A stretch of 64,000 nt of DNA from Enterobacter dykesii (GCF_008364625.2 NZ_CP126604.1:1550001-1614000); one strand, 5' to 3'; counted from the first letter of the stretch, positions 17,208 to 26,616 are shown. Notes: generated from the sequence alone by a model not told the origin. Program-made: numbers and translations.

Positions 17208-18065
17208 TTAACGGGGAATCCTGGTGCAGCGGATACTGCGCCGATACTGCAGTGGCGTCTGACGCATCATCTTTTTAAAGCAGGTAATGAAATAGGTCAC
17301 CTCGCTAAACCCGACTGCCAGAGCAATGGCGTCAACAGGCTCATCGCCGTACCGTAACAGCTCGCAGCTGCTTTTTATTCGCCGGGTCAGCAAATATTCA
17401 TGGAGGGTACCGCCGGTCTGCTGGCGGAAAATTCGTGAGGTATAGCTGCGCGAAAGCCCCAGGTCGTGGGCTAGCTGGTCGAGCGAAAACTTGCTGGCAT
17501 AGTGGGCTTCGACCCAGCTCATAATCCGCGAGGCGACTGTCTGCTGGCGCGGCGGGTAGGGCTGCGGCTGCTCGGGCAGAAACGTCATGAGCTGCATCAC
17601 CAGAAATGCCACCTCGCAGGCCTCGGTCTGCTCGTAGCCCTCCAGGCGCTGAAACTCTTCAAGGATCCTCTCGATAAACGCCGCGTGCTCGCTGAGATCG
17701 TAAACCTGCGCCGCCAGATTGCTGGCGGCCAGCGCGGCGAACCGGGCCTGATGGCGCGGAAAGGCGCCGAGCGCGCTGTCGACGACCGATTGTTCAATGT
17801 GCATGGTCGTGCGGTGATAAGGGTTCTTATCGCTATGATCGACCTGCACTTTGTGCAAACGGAAGGGCGGGAAGATAAACAATCGCCCCGGACGGGCGGT
17901 GTAGTGCTGATTATCCACCACCACGATGCCGTAGCCGCTGGAAATATAGAGCAATTCAACGCATTGATGCCAGTGGTAGTACATCGCGCTGGTGGCGTTC
18001 AAGCGGTTAAATGAAATGGCCTGCCGATCGAGCGTAATGCGTTCCAGCAGTTGCGTTTCACCCAT
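17208..18065 (-). CDS. AraC-family regulator of the DUF2264/GH88 operon
   Basis: A 285-residue regulator with an N-terminal cupin-type sensing domain (YHWHQCVELLYISSG, then GRLFIFPPFRLHKV) and a C-terminal AraC double HTH (about residues 185-275; LGLSRSYTSRIFRQQTG and AIALAVGFSEVTYFITCFKK). It is divergent from the uronic-oligosaccharide operon across 228 bases that contain a CRP-like site. By position it most likely responds to an imported sugar and controls that operon. Confidence 0.83.
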   Translation of the reverse strand: MGETQLLERITLDRQAISFNRLNATSAMYYHWHQCVELLYISSGYGIVVVDNQHYTARPGRLFIFPPFRLHKVQVDHSDKNPYHRTTMHIEQSVVDSALGAFPRHQARFAALAASNLAAQVYDLSEHAAFIERILEEFQRLEGYEQTEACEVAFLVMQLMTFLPEQPQPYPPRQQTVASRIMSWVEAHYASKFSLDQLAHDLGLSRSYTSRIFRQQTGGTLHEYLLTRRIKSSCELLRYGDEPVDAIALAVGFSEVTYFITCFKKMMRQTPLQYRRSIRCTRIPR

Positions 18066-18167
18066 ATTACCTCCAGAACAACAGATTTAAATTCTTAGGC
18101 CATCATTTGTAATTTATCCCCCTCGCGGCCGACAAAATCCAGTGAAAATGAAATGGCGGTTTAATTT

Positions 18168-18183
18168 TGTGAGTCTGCTCACT
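18168..18183. promoter_or_regulatory. Putative CRP-cAMP site
   Basis: TGTGA, six bases, TCACT, near the consensus TGTGA-N6-TCACA, in the divergent gap between the AraC regulator and the DUF2264 gene. It suggests carbon catabolite control of the sugar operon. Confidence 0.6.
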
Positions 18184-18293
18184 CAGCGCCGGGAATAAAA
18201 GCAGTTACTCTTCGTTCAGACGTCGCACTCGTGGCTTTAAAAAGCCTAATAACAATAGCTTATCTCTACCCTCGTGTAATGCGGGAGGACCCT

Positions 18294-20132
18294 ATGCAAC
18301 CTGAAAATATTCATCTGGATAATCCACTGACAAGCCGGGAAGAGGTGCTACGGCTGGTCAACGACATGCTGAACGCGGTGACGCCTTATTTTAAAAAAGA
18401 CGCCAGCCGCATTGATTTAGCGAACTTTACCGCTCACTACGGTCAGCAGGTGGCGAGCATGGAAACGTTTTCCCGCCTGCTGTGGGGCGTGACGCCGCTG
18501 TTGGCTGGCGGCAGCGAGCCGCAGCACTTCTCATTCTATTTACAGGCGATAAAAAACGGCACCGATCCGCAGCATGCCGATTACTGGGGCGACGTCGGGT
18601 CTTACGATCAGCGAATCGTCGAGATGGCGGCCTACGGGCTGCTGCTGGCGCTGGCGGGTGAAACCGTACTGGCACACTTCACTGAGACGGAGAAAGAGCA
18701 TTTATGGCGCTGGCTAAAGCAGTGCGAGACCCAGGAAATCCCCGATAACAACTGGCACTTCTTCCCGATTCTGGTGCAGGTCGGCTTCCATTATTGCGGC
18801 ATGCCGACCAACCCGCAGGCGCTGGAAGATCATTTTGCTGCCATGGAGCACTACTATCTCGGCGATGGCTGGTACGCCGATGGTCCGGGACGGCCGCGCG
18901 ACTATTACATCTCGATGGGGTTCCATTTCTATGGCCTGATTTACGCGAAGCTCATGGCCGGGGTCGATCCACAGCGCTGTGCTACGCTGAGTGACCGGGC
19001 CGCGCGTTTCTCCTCTGACTTCATCCATTTCTTTGCCGAAAACGGCGCGGCGATCCCGTTTGGCCGTAGCCTGACCTACCGCTTTGCCGAGGCGGCGTTC
19101 TGGAGTGCGGCGGCCTTCGCCGGGCTGGAAGTCTTTTCGCCCGGCGTGATGAAGGGCATCGTCCTGCGCCATCTGCGCTGGTGGCTGAAGCAGCCGATAT
19201 TCGACCGCGACGGCATACTGAGCGTCGGTTACAGCTATCCGAACCTGGCGATGGCGGAAGACTACAACGCGCCGGGGTCGCCGTACTGGGGCCTGAAGAC
19301 CCTGCTGGTGCTGGCATTAGATGAGGGCGATGCCTTCTGGCAGGCGGCTGAGCTGCCGCTGCCGCCGTTGCCCGCGCAGCACACGATAGCCCACGCGGAT
19401 CAGGTGGTGGTACATCAGGCCGACCACCTGTGGATGCTGACGTCCGGCCAGCTGGAGCTGAACAACTTCGTGAACACCGAAGCGAAATACTGCAAATTTG
19501 CCTATTCCACCCGCTTTGGCTTTTCCATCGAACGCGGCCGCTACGGCCTGAACCATGCCGCGCCCGATTCGATGCTGCTGCTGGCCGAAAAGGATAACTA
19601 CTGGCGTGGCCGCCGCGAGTGCCAGCACGTGGTCACCGCTGACGGCACTATTTACAGCCGCTGGCTGCCGTGGCGCGACGTGGTGATTGATAGCTGGCTG
19701 CTGGCGCTGGGCGACTGGCAGCTGCGCGTTCATCGTATCAATACCCGGCGCGCGCTGGACTGCGCGGAAGGCGGCTTTAGCCTGGCAAACCGCCCGCAGC
19801 CGCAGGTCCACGAGAGCGACAGCGCCTGCTGGTTACGCAATGCCCGGGATGTCTCAGCCATTTTCTGTTTACATCCGCACGCTCGCCGCGGCGAGACGGT
19901 GGTGACGCCGCCAAACAGTAATCTGCTGTTCGCCGAGCGCGCAGCGGTGCCAGTGCTGCGCGGCGAGCTCGACCCCGGTAAGCATGTGTTAATCAGCGCG
20001 GTATGGGCAGGAAATGCCGCCGACTTCGATCCGCAACGCTGCCCGCAGGCCTTCATTAGCGATGACGCGGTACGCTTCGTGACGGCACGACAGGAAACGA
20101 CGCTCGTTCAGGCTCCGGAGGCATCGCTATGA
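18294..20132 (+). CDS. DUF2264 domain protein
   Basis: A 612-residue protein matching the DUF2264 family, whose members are predicted to have an alpha/alpha-toroid followed by a beta-rich domain as in some polysaccharide lyases and glycosidases; no activity is established by sequence. There is no signal peptide, so it should be cytoplasmic. Conserved aromatic and acidic stretches such as DGWYADGPGRPRDYY and AMAEDYNAPGSPYWGLK suggest a carbohydrate site. The ATG at 18294 has GGGAGGA five bases upstream; an earlier ATG at 18231 is not supported. It overlaps the permease gene by ATGA. Working with the GH88 enzyme on imported oligosaccharides is inferred. Confidence 0.78.
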   Translation: MQPENIHLDNPLTSREEVLRLVNDMLNAVTPYFKKDASRIDLANFTAHYGQQVASMETFSRLLWGVTPLLAGGSEPQHFSFYLQAIKNGTDPQHADYWGDVGSYDQRIVEMAAYGLLLALAGETVLAHFTETEKEHLWRWLKQCETQEIPDNNWHFFPILVQVGFHYCGMPTNPQALEDHFAAMEHYYLGDGWYADGPGRPRDYYISMGFHFYGLIYAKLMAGVDPQRCATLSDRAARFSSDFIHFFAENGAAIPFGRSLTYRFAEAAFWSAAAFAGLEVFSPGVMKGIVLRHLRWWLKQPIFDRDGILSVGYSYPNLAMAEDYNAPGSPYWGLKTLLVLALDEGDAFWQAAELPLPPLPAQHTIAHADQVVVHQADHLWMLTSGQLELNNFVNTEAKYCKFAYSTRFGFSIERGRYGLNHAAPDSMLLLAEKDNYWRGRRECQHVVTADGTIYSRWLPWRDVVIDSWLLALGDWQLRVHRINTRRALDCAEGGFSLANRPQPQVHESDSACWLRNARDVSAIFCLHPHARRGETVVTPPNSNLLFAERAAVPVLRGELDPGKHVLISAVWAGNAADFDPQRCPQAFISDDAVRFVTARQETTLVQAPEASL

Positions 20133-21409
20133 GCACATCATCGTCCGTACGCGTCGCGCAGTACAAAATGAGTACCTTTATTTTCCTTTACTTCTTCACG
20201 TGGTCATCCAGCTTTGGCCTGTACGCCCTGTGGCTGAGCCAGAAAGTGGGCCTCGATAGCGTCACCATCGGCAGCGTGTTCGCTATTAATGGCGTCTTCG
20301 CGGTGGTCCTGAAGCCGGTGTACGGCTACATCATGGACAAAATCGGCATGAGCAAGTGGCTGCTCTATTTTGTCTGCGCCATTTCTGCGCTGATGGCGCC
20401 GTTTTTTGCGCTGGTGTACCAGCCGCTGCTGCAAAGCCATGCGATGGCGGGGATTATCATCGGCGCGCTGTATCTGAGCCTGGGCTGGTACGCCGGCGTG
20501 GCGGCGTCTGAATCTTACGCCGACCGCTTTAGCCGCCTGTACGGACTGGAGTTTGGCCGCATCAGAATGTGGGGTTCACTGGGCTGGGCGATGGCGGCGT
20601 CGGTCTCCGGGCTGTTGTTTAACGTCACCCCACTGGCAAACTTTCTCCTCAGCAGCGGTACCTCGATACTGATGCTGCTGGTGCTGATTAGCCTCAAAAT
20701 CGGGGATGAACAGCTGAGCAATAACAGCGTCATTTCCGCTAATAAGATCGTCTTCGCCGATGTGCTGATGCTCCTGAAAAACCGCAAATTCTGGATGTTC
20801 AGCCTCTATGTCGCCGGGGTGGCGTGGATGATGTTTATCGCCGAACAGCAGTTCCCCCGCTACTTCGTCTCGTTCTTCGCCACCAAAGAGCAGGGGAATG
20901 CCTGGTACGGCTACCTGAGTACCGTCCAGTCGGGGATGGAGTTCGTGATGATGATGTTTATCCCGTGGCTGGTGAACCACTACGGCGCTAAGCGCGGCCT
21001 GCTGTTCTGCGGCTGCGTGGTCGGGGCACGGTTGATAGCCTCCGGGCTGACCAGTGACCCGATTGTTATCTCCATCATCAAACCGTTTTATGGCGTCGAG
21101 ATCGCGCTGCTGCTCATCTCGGTCTTCAAATACATCGCCGAACATTTCCATCGTCGGGTTAACGCCACGATGTACCTGCTGGGCTACCAGGCGATGATTT
21201 ACGTGGGTTCGATTGTGGTCGCCCCACCTGCCGGCTATCTGTACGACAGGATAGGCTTTGAGCATACCTATCTGCTGATGGGCAGCAGCGCCCTGGTATT
21301 TACGCTGATTTCCGCCTTTACGCTGTCGCGCTGCCAGTCGAAGCGCGATGACTCACGATCCTTTGCTCCGGCTTTAGATACCGCCCCGGTTGAACCGGCC
21401 AAACATTAA
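20129..21409 (+). CDS. MFS oligosaccharide:H+ symporter (LacY/RafB-like)
   Basis: A 426-residue major facilitator protein with twelve hydrophobic segments. Its N-terminal part (FIFLYFFTWSSSFGLYALWL and the loop KPVYGYIMDKIG) fits the oligosaccharide:proton symporter family that includes LacY, RafB and CscB. It should import a disaccharide or short oligosaccharide across the inner membrane. Neighbours suggest an unsaturated uronic disaccharide, but substrate cannot be read from sequence. It overlaps DUF2264 by ATGA and is followed closely by the GH88 gene. Confidence 0.83.
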   Translation: MSTSSSVRVAQYKMSTFIFLYFFTWSSSFGLYALWLSQKVGLDSVTIGSVFAINGVFAVVLKPVYGYIMDKIGMSKWLLYFVCAISALMAPFFALVYQPLLQSHAMAGIIIGALYLSLGWYAGVAASESYADRFSRLYGLEFGRIRMWGSLGWAMAASVSGLLFNVTPLANFLLSSGTSILMLLVLISLKIGDEQLSNNSVISANKIVFADVLMLLKNRKFWMFSLYVAGVAWMMFIAEQQFPRYFVSFFATKEQGNAWYGYLSTVQSGMEFVMMMFIPWLVNHYGAKRGLLFCGCVVGARLIASGLTSDPIVISIIKPFYGVEIALLLISVFKYIAEHFHRRVNATMYLLGYQAMIYVGSIVVAPPAGYLYDRIGFEHTYLLMGSSALVFTLISAFTLSRCQSKRDDSRSFAPALDTAPVEPAKH

Positions 21410-21422
21410 TTCAGGAGTTGTT

Positions 21423-22613
21423 ATGACCAAATCTGTTATCACCGAAGCGCTGCGGCCGATCGAACTGCATCAGGTCGATCGCCTGGCGCTGAGCCAGAAG
21501 CTGGAAGCGGCGTTAACCCGCATCACGCGCAAGCTCGACAAAAATATTGTCGCCTTCGGCGATAAGTTCCCCGGTGAGGCCTGTGAGAAGGGCGTCTGGC
21601 CGCGCACCGATAACGTGGAATGGACCACCAGCTTTTGGCCAGGCCAGCTGTGGCTGGCGTGGGAGATGACCGGCAAAGCGCATTATCGTGAAGCCGCCGA
21701 ACGCTATTTACCGTCGTTCGCCCGGCGTATTGAGCAGCGCATCGACACCGCAACGCACGATCTCGGGTTCCTCTATTCGCTCTCCTGCATCAGCGCCTGG
21801 CGCCTCACCGGCAACGAAGCCGCTCGCCAGTCGGCGCTGCTGGCAGCCGAGCGCCTGATGGAGCGTTTTAACCCGACGGCCAACATTATTCAGGCGTGGG
21901 GTGATTTAAACGACCCGGAGCAGCAGGGGCGAATGATCATCGACTGCAATATGAACCTGCCGCTGCTGTACTGGGCCAGCGAACAGACCGGGGATCCGCG
22001 CTATGCGCAGGCGGCGACGGCTCATGCCGGACAGGCCGCGCACTATATCGTGCGTGAAGATGCCTCGACTTATCACACTTACTATATGGATGTGCAGACG
22101 GGTGAGCCGCGCTTTGGCAACACCCATCAGGGCTACAGCGATACCTCGTGCTGGTCACGCGGCCAGGCATGGGGCATTTACGGCTTCCTGCTCAGCTATC
22201 AGCACACCGGCGATAAGCAGATGGTGGAGCTGTCACGCAGCCTGGCGCACTACTTCCTCAACCGTCTGCCGGAAGATGATGTTTGCCACTGGGATCTGGC
22301 CCTGCTCGGTACCGACGCTGTGCGCGACAGTTCAGCGGCGGCGATTGCCGCCTGTGGCCTGCTGGAGCTGGTCAAGGCGCTGCCGACGCTCGACGCAAAC
22401 CGTGCGTATTATGAAGAGATGGCGCTGCGTATTGCGCTGTCGCTGACCGATAACTACCTTGCTCACGACGACGATCCGACCGAAGGGCTGCTGCAGCACT
22501 CGGTTTATCATATGGGCAGCGGTAAGGGCGTCGATCAGTGCTGTAGCTGGGGAGACTATTTCTATCTTGAACTGCTGGCGCGGCTGCGACAGATTTGGCA
22601 CCCGTACTGGTAA
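21423..22613 (+). CDS. GH88 unsaturated glucuronyl hydrolase
   Basis: A 396-residue glycoside hydrolase family 88 enzyme. These cytoplasmic enzymes hydrate the double bond of the 4-deoxy-hex-4-enuronosyl residue left by polysaccharide lyases, releasing the second sugar. Both catalytic Asp residues expected by alignment with Bacillus UGL are present: D113 in THDLGFLYS and D174 in MIIDCNMNLPLLYW. There is no signal peptide. AGGAG precedes the ATG at 21423. No lyase gene is in this cluster, so the substrate disaccharide must come from outside or from an enzyme encoded elsewhere. Confidence 0.87.
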   Translation: MTKSVITEALRPIELHQVDRLALSQKLEAALTRITRKLDKNIVAFGDKFPGEACEKGVWPRTDNVEWTTSFWPGQLWLAWEMTGKAHYREAAERYLPSFARRIEQRIDTATHDLGFLYSLSCISAWRLTGNEAARQSALLAAERLMERFNPTANIIQAWGDLNDPEQQGRMIIDCNMNLPLLYWASEQTGDPRYAQAATAHAGQAAHYIVREDASTYHTYYMDVQTGEPRFGNTHQGYSDTSCWSRGQAWGIYGFLLSYQHTGDKQMVELSRSLAHYFLNRLPEDDVCHWDLALLGTDAVRDSSAAAIAACGLLELVKALPTLDANRAYYEEMALRIALSLTDNYLAHDDDPTEGLLQHSVYHMGSGKGVDQCCSWGDYFYLELLARLRQIWHPYW

Positions 22614-22635
22614 CCCTTAAGCAATGGAGAGCAAA

Positions 22636-23208
22636 ATGAAAAGCGTAGCCGTGCTATTAGCCCCTGGTTTTGAAGAAGGGGAAGCGATTGTCACTATCGA
22701 TATCCTGCGCCGCCTGAATATTACGGTGCAGACGATTGCCTGCGGCGAGAGTCGCGAAGTGGTGAGCTATCACGCCATCCCTATGGTGGCGGACAGTACT
22801 CTGCAGGCCAGTCTCGATCGGACTTTTGACGCCGTGGTGTTACCGGGTGGCCCGCAAGGCAGCGTTAACCTTGCTAATAGCGCGGAGGTCATTGCCTTCG
22901 TCCGCCGCCACGATGAAGCGGGCAAGTATATCTGCCCGATTTGCTCCGCAGCCGCCCGCGTGCTGGGCGGCAATGGACTGCTGAAGGGACGTCGCTATGT
23001 CTGCTCCGGCGATCTGTGGAAAACAGTCAGCGATGGCATCTACGTCGATGCCGACGTGGTGGAAGACGGCAATCTGCTGAGCGGCCGTGGGCTGGGTAAA
23101 GTATTTGATTTCGCCTTTACCCTGGCGGCGCGATTGCAGGGCGATGACGCGTTGGCGCGCGAGCAGGCCAGCCATATTGATTATGCGTGGCAGCCGGGAG
23201 GCGTCTGA
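22636..23208 (+). CDS. DJ-1/ThiJ/PfpI family protein
   Basis: A 190-residue protein of the DJ-1/YajL group: it starts MKSVAVLLAPGFEEGEA with the conserved Glu in the first loop, and has the nucleophile elbow Cys (C103 in CPICSAAARVLG). Family members are glyoxalases, deglycases, proteases or chaperones, and the exact activity is unclear. GGAGA precedes the ATG at 22636. It follows GH88 by 22 bases, so it belongs to the operon; a role in detoxifying reactive keto-sugar products would fit but is inference. Confidence 0.8.
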   Translation: MKSVAVLLAPGFEEGEAIVTIDILRRLNITVQTIACGESREVVSYHAIPMVADSTLQASLDRTFDAVVLPGGPQGSVNLANSAEVIAFVRRHDEAGKYICPICSAAARVLGGNGLLKGRRYVCSGDLWKTVSDGIYVDADVVEDGNLLSGRGLGKVFDFAFTLAARLQGDDALAREQASHIDYAWQPGGV

Positions 23209-23233
23209 TAACAAAGCCTTACTGGCATATCTG

Positions 23234-23257
23234 AAAAACCTCCGGCTGTGCCGGAGG
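23234..23257 (-). terminator. Intrinsic terminator of the hpxODE operon
   Basis: Stem CCTCCGGC (23239-23246) with GCCGGAGG (23250-23257), three-base loop; the adjoining A-run (23234-23238) reads as U-run for leftward transcription. Confidence 0.8.
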
Positions 23258-23271
23258 ATATTTATGGCGTT

Positions 23272-24222
23272 TTACAGCCCGATCACCAGCTCCCCGGAAT
23301 GGCTCCGCGAACAGCAGAGCGCCACCTGCTGGTCTGCCGCGCTTTTTTCCGCCTCCGACTGCACGCTATCCCGATGATCCGCCACGCCGTCAATCACCGG
23401 CGTCAGGCACGCCCCGCAGATCCCCATCTCGCAGGAAAGCGGCACGTCCACGCCGTTTTCCTGTAATACCTGAGCGATGGTCTTATCCGCAGGCACCGGC
23501 CAGCGCTCCCCGGTGGAGGCGAGTTTGACCGTAAAGATCTCGCCCGCGTCACCGCCTGCGGCAGGCGCTGCGGGCTGGAACGCCTCGCTGTGAAGATGGG
23601 CGTCATCCCATCCCTTCGCCGTGGCGACCTCACGCACTTTTTCCATAAACCCTGCCGGGCCGCAGCTCCAGGCTTGAAGGCCTGCCTCAGCCGCCGGGAG
23701 ATGCTCTGCCAGCGCCGAGCGCGGGCTGATGGTATGAATGTGGCACTCACCGAACCGGGAGAGTTCGCGCGCAAACGCCGCGCTTTCGCGGTTTCTGACG
23801 TAATAGTGCAGCGTAAACGGCGTTCCGGCCGCCTTCAGCTGCAGGGCCATCGCATACAGCGGCGTAATGCCAATGCCTGCCGCCAGCAGCAACACCCGCT
23901 CAGCCTGATGCAGCGGAAACAGATTGCGCGGGGTGGAGATCGCTAATTTCTGCCCGGGTCGCAGCGTCTCGTGAACGTAGCGCGATCCTCCGCGCGAGGC
24001 GGTTTCCCGCCCCACGCAGATAAGATAGCTCTCGTCTCCACACGCACCGGTCAGGGAATACTGGCGCACCGCGCCGCAGGGCAAGTGCACATCAACGTGC
24101 GCGCCGGGCTGCCACGCCGGCAGCGCGTTACCGTCTTCAGCCACCAGCCTGACGGCGAGGCTTTTATCACCCTCGCGCCACAGTCCGTCAACAATTACGC
24201 TCTGCATATCGGCCTCCGTCAC
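23272..24222 (-). CDS. hpxE: HpxE, reductase of the hypoxanthine/xanthine oxygenase
   Basis: A 316-residue phthalate-dioxygenase-reductase-type flavoprotein: FNR-like domains at residues about 1-225 (RQYSLTG flavin motif, LLLAAGIGITPLYAM nucleotide motif) and a C-terminal plant-type [2Fe-2S] domain with CEMGICGACLTPV and a distal Cys pair. It passes electrons from NAD(P)H to the Rieske oxygenase HpxD. In Klebsiella HpxDE oxidise hypoxanthine to xanthine and urate. It overlaps hpxD by ATGA and ends the hpxO-D-E operon. Confidence 0.87.
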   Translation of the reverse strand: MTEADMQSVIVDGLWREGDKSLAVRLVAEDGNALPAWQPGAHVDVHLPCGAVRQYSLTGACGDESYLICVGRETASRGGSRYVHETLRPGQKLAISTPRNLFPLHQAERVLLLAAGIGITPLYAMALQLKAAGTPFTLHYYVRNRESAAFARELSRFGECHIHTISPRSALAEHLPAAEAGLQAWSCGPAGFMEKVREVATAKGWDDAHLHSEAFQPAAPAAGGDAGEIFTVKLASTGERWPVPADKTIAQVLQENGVDVPLSCEMGICGACLTPVIDGVADHRDSVQSEAEKSAADQQVALCCSRSHSGELVIGL

Positions 24223-25253
24223 ACGAGGAAAAATTCGCCAAAGCCCATCTTCTTCAGTCCCCGACGGTAGGCAATTGAGCTTTTATCGGCGGGAATATGG
24301 GCTTCCAGCGTCAGATCCAGCGGCAGACTTTCCGGGCGCTGGGTTTCGACCATCAGGCGATCCTCTTCAAAAATGCGCAGATTGAAGGCATGTACATCCT
24401 CCACCGGAATATGCAGGTCAAAGTTACGCGCGATCGGCGCGAACATGCGGGTAACCCGTGACGAGACGGGCGATGCGGCGTTCATAATGACCAGTCTCGA
24501 TTCTCCCGGAAAATGAATCGTCAGGGTGGCGGTAAACGGCAGGTGCATTTCAAAATGGCGCAGCCACTGGAATCCTTCCGGCGCCTGTATATCCGAACTG
24601 GCGGGATAGTTGCTCACGGAGCTCCAGTAATCTGCGACGAAGCCAAACGGCGTCTCCTGCGGCTGATAGGCGGGCACAAGCTGATTATTGGGATCGGCAA
24701 AGGTATCGGTGTGGATCCACGCAAAGTGCGCCACGTCCAGAAACCCCTCCACCTGACGCCCGGCAAAGCCGTTCACCTCAAACGCCGGGCAGTTGATCTG
24801 CTGAAATCCGTCGTCATCCCAGTGCGGCATGGTGGGCAGCGGCACAGGATTGTCCGGGTCAAACGCCAGGCAGGTCCAGATCAGGCCGAAGCGCTCCTCC
24901 ACGGCGTAGTTAATCAGGTTCAGCTTCGCCGGAACGGGCTGGTCGGGGCTGGACGGAATACGGTTGCAGCGCCCGTCTTCTCCAAAGCGTAAGCCGTGGT
25001 AAGGACAGATTATCCCGTGCTCGTCGTGAAAGCCGAGCGTCAGCGGCACGCCGCGGTGCGGGCAGACGTCACGGGCGACCACGACCTGGTCGTGGATCCG
25101 GTAAATGACCAGCTGTTCGTCCAGCAGGGTCGCCTTGACCGGCGCCGGGCCGACGTCACAGGCGCGCGCGACGGGATGCCAGCATTTCGCCAGACGCAGC
25201 CAGTCCTCTGGCTCAAACGTGCAGTGGGCGGGTGGAGTCGGTTCTCTTTTCAT
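24219..25253 (-). CDS. hpxD: HpxD, Rieske oxygenase for hypoxanthine/xanthine
   Basis: A 344-residue Rieske non-haem iron oxygenase. The Rieske motif is CPHRG (C64, H66) and CPYHG (C83, H86); the mononuclear iron site is DVAHFAWIHTDTF. This is the two-component alternative to molybdenum xanthine dehydrogenase described in Klebsiella pneumoniae. I chose the ATG at 25253 because a strong TAGGAGGG stands before it; a longer frame to 25304 would overlap hpxO. It lies 17 bases after hpxO and overlaps hpxE. Confidence 0.87.
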   Translation of the reverse strand: MKREPTPPAHCTFEPEDWLRLAKCWHPVARACDVGPAPVKATLLDEQLVIYRIHDQVVVARDVCPHRGVPLTLGFHDEHGIICPYHGLRFGEDGRCNRIPSSPDQPVPAKLNLINYAVEERFGLIWTCLAFDPDNPVPLPTMPHWDDDGFQQINCPAFEVNGFAGRQVEGFLDVAHFAWIHTDTFADPNNQLVPAYQPQETPFGFVADYWSSVSNYPASSDIQAPEGFQWLRHFEMHLPFTATLTIHFPGESRLVIMNAASPVSSRVTRMFAPIARNFDLHIPVEDVHAFNLRIFEEDRLMVETQRPESLPLDLTLEAHIPADKSSIAYRRGLKKMGFGEFFLV

Positions 25254-25270
25254 GGTTATCCCTCCTACGT

Positions 25271-26425
25271 TCAGCCCAACGGGCCGCCCTGAATGGTCTC
25301 GCACAGGCCGTTTATGATGCGCTCTCCGGTCTCCTCTTTGAGCTCCTGATACCAGGCCTGCGTCAACGCCATGTCTTTCCCGTGGGTGACGTCGCAGCGC
25401 TTACGCGCCTTCAGCACCAGGTCGCGTACCCGGTCGCAGCGCAGCGCCTCGTACTGCCGCAGCGCCAGCGTAATGCTGTGGTTTTCGCGCAGGCATTCAC
25501 CCAGCACCACGGCGTCTTCCATCGCCGCACAGCCGCCCTGGCCGATATCCGGCGTGGTGCTGTGCGCGGCATCGCCGAGCAGCGCGACGTTGCCGCGCAC
25601 CAGGCTGTCGAACGGCTCGATATCGTGGATTTCAATGCGGTTGGTCGTTTCCGGATCCAGCGCCGCGATAAGTTTCTGCACCGGCGGCGCCCAGCCGCGG
25701 AAGTAGCCCGTGAGATCGGCGCGCAGGGTGGTGCGATCTTCCGCCAGGCCTGCGGGCAGCGGCACGTCAAAAAAGAAGTAGAAGCGTCCGCCGGAGACGG
25801 GCATCAGCGACACGCGTTTGCCTTCGCCAACGAAGGTGGTCCACTGGTGCGCCGGGGCGATCTCTTCGTCAATCTTCACCAGCCCGTTCCAGTTCACGTA
25901 CCCGGCGTAGCGGCGCTCCGGGGTATACCCCAGCACGTAAGGGCGAACCGCCGAGTGGCTGCCGTCGGCGGCAATCAGAAAATCACCGGCTGCCGTGGTG
26001 CCGTCGGTGAAGATCACGCTTACGCCCGCGTCGTCTTCGCTTACGCGTTCGACGCGTTTGCCGAACTGCACCCTGTCGCGCCCCCAGAAGTCCAGCATTT
26101 CGCGCTGAAGCTCAGCGCGCGAGACGGGGCAGGGACGCCCGCCGGTACGCTCAACCAGCGGGGCAAGGCTAAAGCGGGTCAGGGTATCGCCGCGCCGGTA
26201 ATCCTTGTAGGCCATAAAACGCATCGGACCGCCGTAGGTCTCGATGATGTCGCCCATGCCGAGGTGCTGCATGCATTTCACGCCGTTCGGCCAGATGGAG
26301 ATGGCCGCCCCGACGGGCCTGATCTCTTTGACGGCTTCAAACACGGTACAGTCGATGCCCGCTTTCTTCAGCGCGACGGCGGCGCTCAGGCCGCCAATAC
26401 CCGCACCAATGACGATTGCTCTCAT
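25271..26425 (-). CDS. hpxO: HpxO, FAD-dependent urate hydroxylase
   Basis: A 384-residue flavoprotein monooxygenase, the same length as K. pneumoniae HpxO and closely similar by memory. GAGIGGLSAAVAL (FAD ADP-binding) begins the protein, and LIAADGSHSAVRP and LLGDAAHSTTPDIGQG are the later FAD motifs. It hydroxylates urate to 5-hydroxyisourate using NADH and O2, feeding HpxT. AAAGGAGAG precedes the ATG. First gene of hpxO-D-E, divergent from hpxQT across a gap with sigma-54 and NtrC-type sites. Confidence 0.93.
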   Translation of the reverse strand: MRAIVIGAGIGGLSAAVALKKAGIDCTVFEAVKEIRPVGAAISIWPNGVKCMQHLGMGDIIETYGGPMRFMAYKDYRRGDTLTRFSLAPLVERTGGRPCPVSRAELQREMLDFWGRDRVQFGKRVERVSEDDAGVSVIFTDGTTAAGDFLIAADGSHSAVRPYVLGYTPERRYAGYVNWNGLVKIDEEIAPAHQWTTFVGEGKRVSLMPVSGGRFYFFFDVPLPAGLAEDRTTLRADLTGYFRGWAPPVQKLIAALDPETTNRIEIHDIEPFDSLVRGNVALLGDAAHSTTPDIGQGGCAAMEDAVVLGECLRENHSITLALRQYEALRCDRVRDLVLKARKRCDVTHGKDMALTQAWYQELKEETGERIINGLCETIQGGPLG

Positions 26426-26458
26426 GCTTCTCTCCTTTTGCAGGGTGTAATGACATTC

Positions 26459-26474
26459 AGCAATTTGCGTACCA
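26459..26474 (-). promoter_or_regulatory. Putative sigma-54 promoter of hpxODE
   Basis: On the minus strand TGGTAC, five bases, TTGCT: one mismatch from the -24/-12 consensus TGGCAC-N5-TTGCW. It lies 34 bases upstream of the hpxO start. Confidence 0.65.
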
Positions 26475-26514
26475 GGCTGCAGAGTGGCGAAAACGGCGTT
26501 GTGAGAGAGACGGT

Positions 26515-26531
26515 TGCACTGCTAAGGTGCG
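26515..26531. promoter_or_regulatory. Putative NtrC site in the hpxO-hpxQ gap
   Basis: TGCACT-N5-GGTGCG matches the NtrC consensus TGCACC-N5-GGTGCA at 10 of 12 positions and lies between the two divergent sigma-54-like promoters. Confidence 0.6.
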
Positions 26532-26616
26532 TAAACGCGGTGAGCATGCCTTTTTTTGAATCAAAAATTTCCTGTTGAGCTACAGGGAATCGACTGTTTC
26601 ACGCCCGCGCTCAGAG

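Noticed and set aside
25232-26578. A 448-codon open frame on the + strand opposite hpxO
   Set aside because: It is the antisense of a clear FAD enzyme. There is no ribosome site, and the composition is typical of a shadow frame.
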